Below are positions 60,257 through 64,000 of a DNA stretch of 64,000 nt, piece by piece. Within the stretch, counting starts at the first letter, position 1, and each line of letters starts with the position of its first letter. The notes below the pieces were generated by a model. It did no database searches. It had not been told where the DNA came from and saw only the letters and a list, made by a program, of their open reading frames with translations. The position numbers and the translations under genes are program-made. The stretch is from Cyanophora paradoxa (taxonomy: Eukaryota > Glaucocystophyceae > Cyanophorales > Cyanophoraceae): positions 1 through 64,000 of the forward strand of contig QPMI01000423.1 in NCBI GenBank assembly GCA_004431415.1, in the 5' to 3' direction.

Positions 60257-60494
60257 TGTCCCGCGTGGCGCACGCATGCCCTACCGCCGCACCTGCACTT
60301 GCAGATCCCGGAAAGCGATCGCAGGCGGGTGCTTCCGAAAAGAGCGCGACGGCTGCAGCTCGCGCTTGCGCAGCCGCAGCGCGACGTTCTCCGTGCACGC
60401 GGCGCCTGCGGGGCGGCGGCTAGGGCCCGCGCTCAACGGCCCCATGGCCCCGCATAGCAAGCTCAGCCAAAGTGCCGGGGTACGCGCTCCGGCG

Positions 60495-61370
60495 ATGGCG
60501 CTGCGGGGTCCGTGCCTTAAGCTTGCGGCGTCGCGAGCGCCGGGTGCGGCGCTGGCCTGCACGGCGCTGCGATCGGGCGTGCCGCTGCGGCGGGCGGCCG
60601 CGGCGGCTTTCGGGCCGCTGCCGTTGTTGAGTTCGTCCCGCGGGCACGAGCGGGCGTTGCTGTCGAGTTGGAGCGGCGCTGTGCGGGGCACGGGGCGATG
60701 CGAAGCGTCGGCGCCCCCGCCGGGCGACCGCGGGCCGGCGTCGAGCGACGGCGCTGGCCCGTCGGAGGTGGAGCGTCCGGCGACGAACGCGGAGCGACTG
60801 AAGAAGCTGTTCCAGCTGTACGGACCACTCGGTGCGCTTTCGCTGTCATCCCGCGCGACGTGAGGACGCGGGGCGTCCGGGATCCCGAATGTGCCCGTCC
60901 CAATGCCGACGTACGCTTCCCCGCAGCCGTGGCGACGCACATTAGCATCGGGCTTGTGAACTTGGGTGGGCGTCGGTTCCGTCAGTGTGCCCTGAACCCC
61001 GGTCTGACCCGCGGCGCCGGCGCGCAGGGGCGATGTACGCGCTCGTCTCGGTGGGCGTCGACGTGCCCGCGCTGCTCCAGAAGCTCGGCTTGAGCGGGAA
61101 CTGGTCCACCGGCTCTACGTTCGTCGTCGCGTATGCTGCGTGCGTCCCGCCCCGACCCGCCCCGCCCGCCCGCCCGCCGGGCGGCCGCCGCGCGCGCGCG
61201 TCGACGCTCTCGCCCCCAGGCACAAGGCGACGGGCCCGCTCCGCATCGCGCTGACGCTGGCGATCGTCCCGCCGCTGGGCAAGTACATCGACCGGCTCCG
61301 CAAGGGCAAGCGGGAGGGCGGGGAGACCCCCCCGGGCCCCGCCGCGCCGCCCGGGGACCAGTCGCGATAG
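60495..61370 (+). CDS. FAM210/DUF1279 organelle membrane protein, copy B
   Basis: It starts at ATG 60495. Exon 1 matches copy A almost base for base: about eight substitutions in 111 residues plus a two-residue insertion in an Ala run. It ends in ERLKKLFQLYGPLG. Later exons read VATHISIGLVNLG (60,933), MYALVSVGVDVPALLQKLGL (61,033) and GPLRIALTLAIVPPLGKYID, ending at TAG 61368-61370. This copy ends with a slightly longer charged tail. An organelle inner-membrane location is expected from the presequence and family. Confidence 0.88.
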
Positions 61371-61453
61371 CTCTAAGCTCTAGTACTAGTACTAGTGTAC
61401 ATTCCCGCAGAAAGAAAGAAAGAGTAGGGTACAAGGGCGGGGCGGGGCGGCGC

Positions 61454-64000
61454 TCAGCGCTGGGCGGCGGGCATGAGGAAGTTTCGGTAGGCCTGCAGCG
61501 GCCGCGTCGACTGCTGAAGGATCATAGAGAGGCCTGAGTGCTGCCCGTGCTGCCCGTGTCCGTGCGAGCCCGCGGCCGGGGGACCCGCTGCGCTCTTTCC
61601 GGCCCCGCTTGGCCTTTTCCCCTCGCCCGCCGGCCCGTCTGCCGCCGCCTCCCCGCGCCCGGCCGCAGCGGCCGCCGCCCGCCTCTCTCCGCGCTGCGCG
61701 GGCCCGAGTCAGCGGGGGAGGAGCGGGGAGGGGCGGGGGTACAGGTCGGCCCCGGGCGCACGCTCTTGGCGCCGGCATCGGATACGTCGGCCCCCGTGGC
61801 TGCGTCCCCCTCGGCCTCTCGCGCAGTCTGAAGCGCCAAGTCAGGGGGGGGAGGGGGGGAGGGGGGAGGGGAGGGGGGGCGAGCGCAAGCGCACGCGGGG
61901 TATGTGTATCCACCCCTCGTCGACCGCCGTCGGCTCGTCCCTGCCCCATCGCCCACGGCCAGCTCGGCGAATGCCCGGCCCGGGGGAAGGGGAAGGGGGG
62001 GGGGGAAGGGGGTACGCACCAGAAGTAGAGGACCTCGCACATCTGCGTCCACTGCGCGCCGGGCGCCGGGGGGGGGGGAGGGGAAAGGGGGGGGGAAAGG
62101 GGGGGGGGGCGGCGTCAGAAGAGGAGGCGGGAGGGGCTGAAGGCCAAGGGGACGGGGTATCGATGTCTATTTATAGCCAGGGCACCTCGTCCAGGGTCAT
62201 GTAGCGGTTGTCTGAGGATCGCCGCAAAGTCAGACCGAGATGAAAGGGGCGGGCGCCGCTACAGCTAGCTATAGGCTATAGCTACGCCGCTCGGGGGTTC
62301 TTGCCGCTTTGCTCTTAACGAGACGACGTGTCCTATAGCTTAAGCCGTTTCCTATAATCTAGAAGAGGCGACGTCCTATAATCTAAACTGTCGTCTTACG
62401 GGCGCGGGCGCGGGCGCGTGCGCACTGTCGTCGTCGTAGCGGGCGAAGAGGGCGTCGAGCTCGGCGGGGGAGAGGCCCGTGGCGGCGCCGGCGCGCATGA
62501 AGTCGGCGTGGGAGAGGACCCCGTTCCGCTCCGTGTCGTACAGGTCGAATAGCGCACGCACCTGCGCGCAGTGCAGCGCGCGCGGGAGAAGCGAGCGAGC
62601 CAGTGAGAGGCTGATCCGTGGCCAGGTCGGCGGTCTTAGGAGAAATTGAAGGGCGACCGCGGGCTCGATAGCTATCTATAGCTATCTAGATCTATAGCTA
62701 GATCTATAGCTGAATCTGCTCGTTTCCGCGGTCGATTCTTGACAGTTTTAAGAATTTCGACATAGACCCGATTGTTTCCGAGCTCGAGGGTGGTCCTCTT
62801 ATGTTCGAGCTTCCGCGCATGCGCACCTCGGCGAGTTGCTTTTTCGTGAGCTGGCGCCGCCGCTCGGGGGGGGGCCCCGAGGCTTGGGCGCCGGCCGGGC
62901 CCGCGCCCGCCGCGTCGGGGGCGCGGCCGGCCCAGCGGAGCATGAGGGCGACCTGGTCCGGGGCGACCCAGGGGTACACGGCGCGGAGGAGGTCGTCGAA
63001 GTAGATCGCGTGCTTGTGCGGGTTCCGCTGCGCTCGGGAGAATAGGTAATCAGGGGTCTAGATCGCGAGTAGCTAGCGATAGATCTAATTCGTGGAGGAA
63101 GAGGATCTAGATCTAATTATTCCGAGGGCGTACGCTGATGATGGCGGAGAGGTCCTCGGCGAGGTGGCGCCAGTCCTCCGGCACCGCCTCCCGCCGCCCC
63201 GTCAGGATCGCTGCCGACGGTCAGAGAGGGGGGCAAGCGGGCGAGCGAGCGAGCGAGGCGCACCCGTGATCTCCAGCTTCGAGATCTCCCCCGTCTGCCG
63301 GCGGCCGGCCCTCGCGGTCAGGCGCCGGCCAACGCGGGGCGCCCAGGCTTTAGGATCCAGGCCTAGGCCTCCAAGCGCGGGCGGGGCGGGGCGGGGCGGG
63401 GCGGGCCTTGGCGGTGTTGAACCTGTCGAAGATCTCGGAGAGCTCCTTCACCTCGTACTGCCGAAGGCCGCGGGGCGCGCTGTGAGCCCAACCTGGCGCG
63501 ACAAAGGCGGGGCGGGGCGGGTGCGCACGCGGGTGTAGGAGGGCCGCGGCTTCAGGAACCCCGTCTCCAGGAACGACACGAGCCGCCTCGGCTGAGGCTG
63601 AGGGCCGCCTGGGGGCGGGCGGGCGGGCGACGGAGGTTAGGGACAGGAAGAGAGGAGGGGAGGGGGCGGGGCGTACTAGAAGTGGAGGGGGAGGCCCCGG
63701 ATCCGGAGTACTTCGGGAGGACGTCAGGCCGGATCAGGGGCTGCTCGGGCGGCGGCGACGACGACGATGGCTGGGCGGGGAGGGGGAGGCCGGCGCCGCG
63801 GCGGAGGGACGCGGAGGGGGAGGGGGAGGAGGAGGGGCCCGGGAGGGGCGGGAGGCTGCGGAGCGAGGAGGTCCGTGAGGGCGAGGGCGTCAGTGTGCGG
63901 GCGGAGGGGGCGGGGGCCAGCCCGGATCCGGCCAGGCTCCGGAGGGAGGTCGTGGGGGTACTGCTCTCGCTGGGGGAGGCCGCCCCGGCCTCGGGGTACG
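61454..64000 (-). CDS. EF-hand calcium-binding protein, multi-exon, 5' end beyond the window
   Basis: Read from the right edge, exons include FLETGFLKPRPSYTR (63,560), YEVKELSEIFDRFNTAK (63,450), SKLEIT, VPEDWRHLAEDLSAIISV (63,170), HAIYFDDLLRAVYPWVAPDQ (63,000), RRQLTKKQLAEVRM (62,840), then an EF-hand helix and loop FDLYDTERNGVLSHADFMRA (62,540) and a second loop formed across an intron (YDDDN/NRYMTLDEVPW). The last exon is RPLQAYRNFLMPAAQR before TGA 61454-61456. Both loops have the expected acidic positions 1, 3 and 12. The N-terminal part is missing, so the full architecture is unknown. It may be the C-terminus of a larger signalling or channel protein. Confidence 0.68.

Overview
The window joins two very different kinds of DNA. 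Bases 1 to about 16,100 are AT-rich, densely packed and without introns. They carry a virus-like morphogenesis module: packaging ATPase, double-jelly-roll major capsid protein and two penton/minor-capsid-like proteins. This is followed by a patatin-discoidin enzyme, three fibre or adhesin genes and a zinc-ribbon gene. The gene set fits a Polinton-like virus or a related DNA virus of algae integrated in a host chromosome. The left end lies outside the window, so terminal repeats cannot be seen. From about 16,360 to 64,000 the DNA is very GC-rich and holds ordinary eukaryotic nuclear genes, most of them cut by many short, C-rich introns. Frequent GC-AG introns, very high GC and large GC swings between genes and spacers suggest a unicellular alga (haptophyte- or stramenopile-like). 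The exact lineage cannot be settled from sequence alone.

Viral region: on the minus strand lie a small membrane protein, a coiled-coil protein, the ATPase, the MCP and a penton-like protein. A second penton-like gene starts only 16 bp away on the plus strand. The patatin-discoidin gene follows on the minus strand. A plus-strand cassette then runs membrane-anchored fibre, 51-codon ORF, 1178-aa phage-like tail fibre with an H-type-lectin-like head, 331-aa fibre with a C1q-like head, and an 87-aa protein. Everything left of about 8.05 kb carries repeated frameshifts. Everything right of it is open over long distances. The capsid genes are therefore decayed (or badly sequenced) while the receptor-binding genes are intact.

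Host region: an intronless LRR protein (-); a palindrome-saturated spacer; a duplicated 3' fragment of an ABCC transporter; an unrecognised gene (+); the full ABCC transporter (-, 10.7 kb); a YeeE/YedE sulfur transporter (-); ZW10 (-), which carries a mitochondrial nad7 fragment inside an intron; HIS6/hisA (+); a predicted GNAT acetyltransferase-PARP fusion (-); NSUN5 rRNA methyltransferase (+); a FAM210/DUF1279 gene (+); an M48 HtpX-like protease in an AT-richer stretch (+); a beta-propeller/WD40 protein (-); a second FAM210/DUF1279 copy (+); and an EF-hand protein (-) running off the right edge.

The host genes form no obvious pathway. Housekeeping roles dominate: transport, vesicle tethering, histidine synthesis, rRNA modification and organelle proteins. 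The items most worth following are the viral adhesin cassette, the GNAT-PARP fusion, the intron filled by mitochondrial DNA, the unusual splice donors and the homogenised exon 1 of the FAM210 pair.
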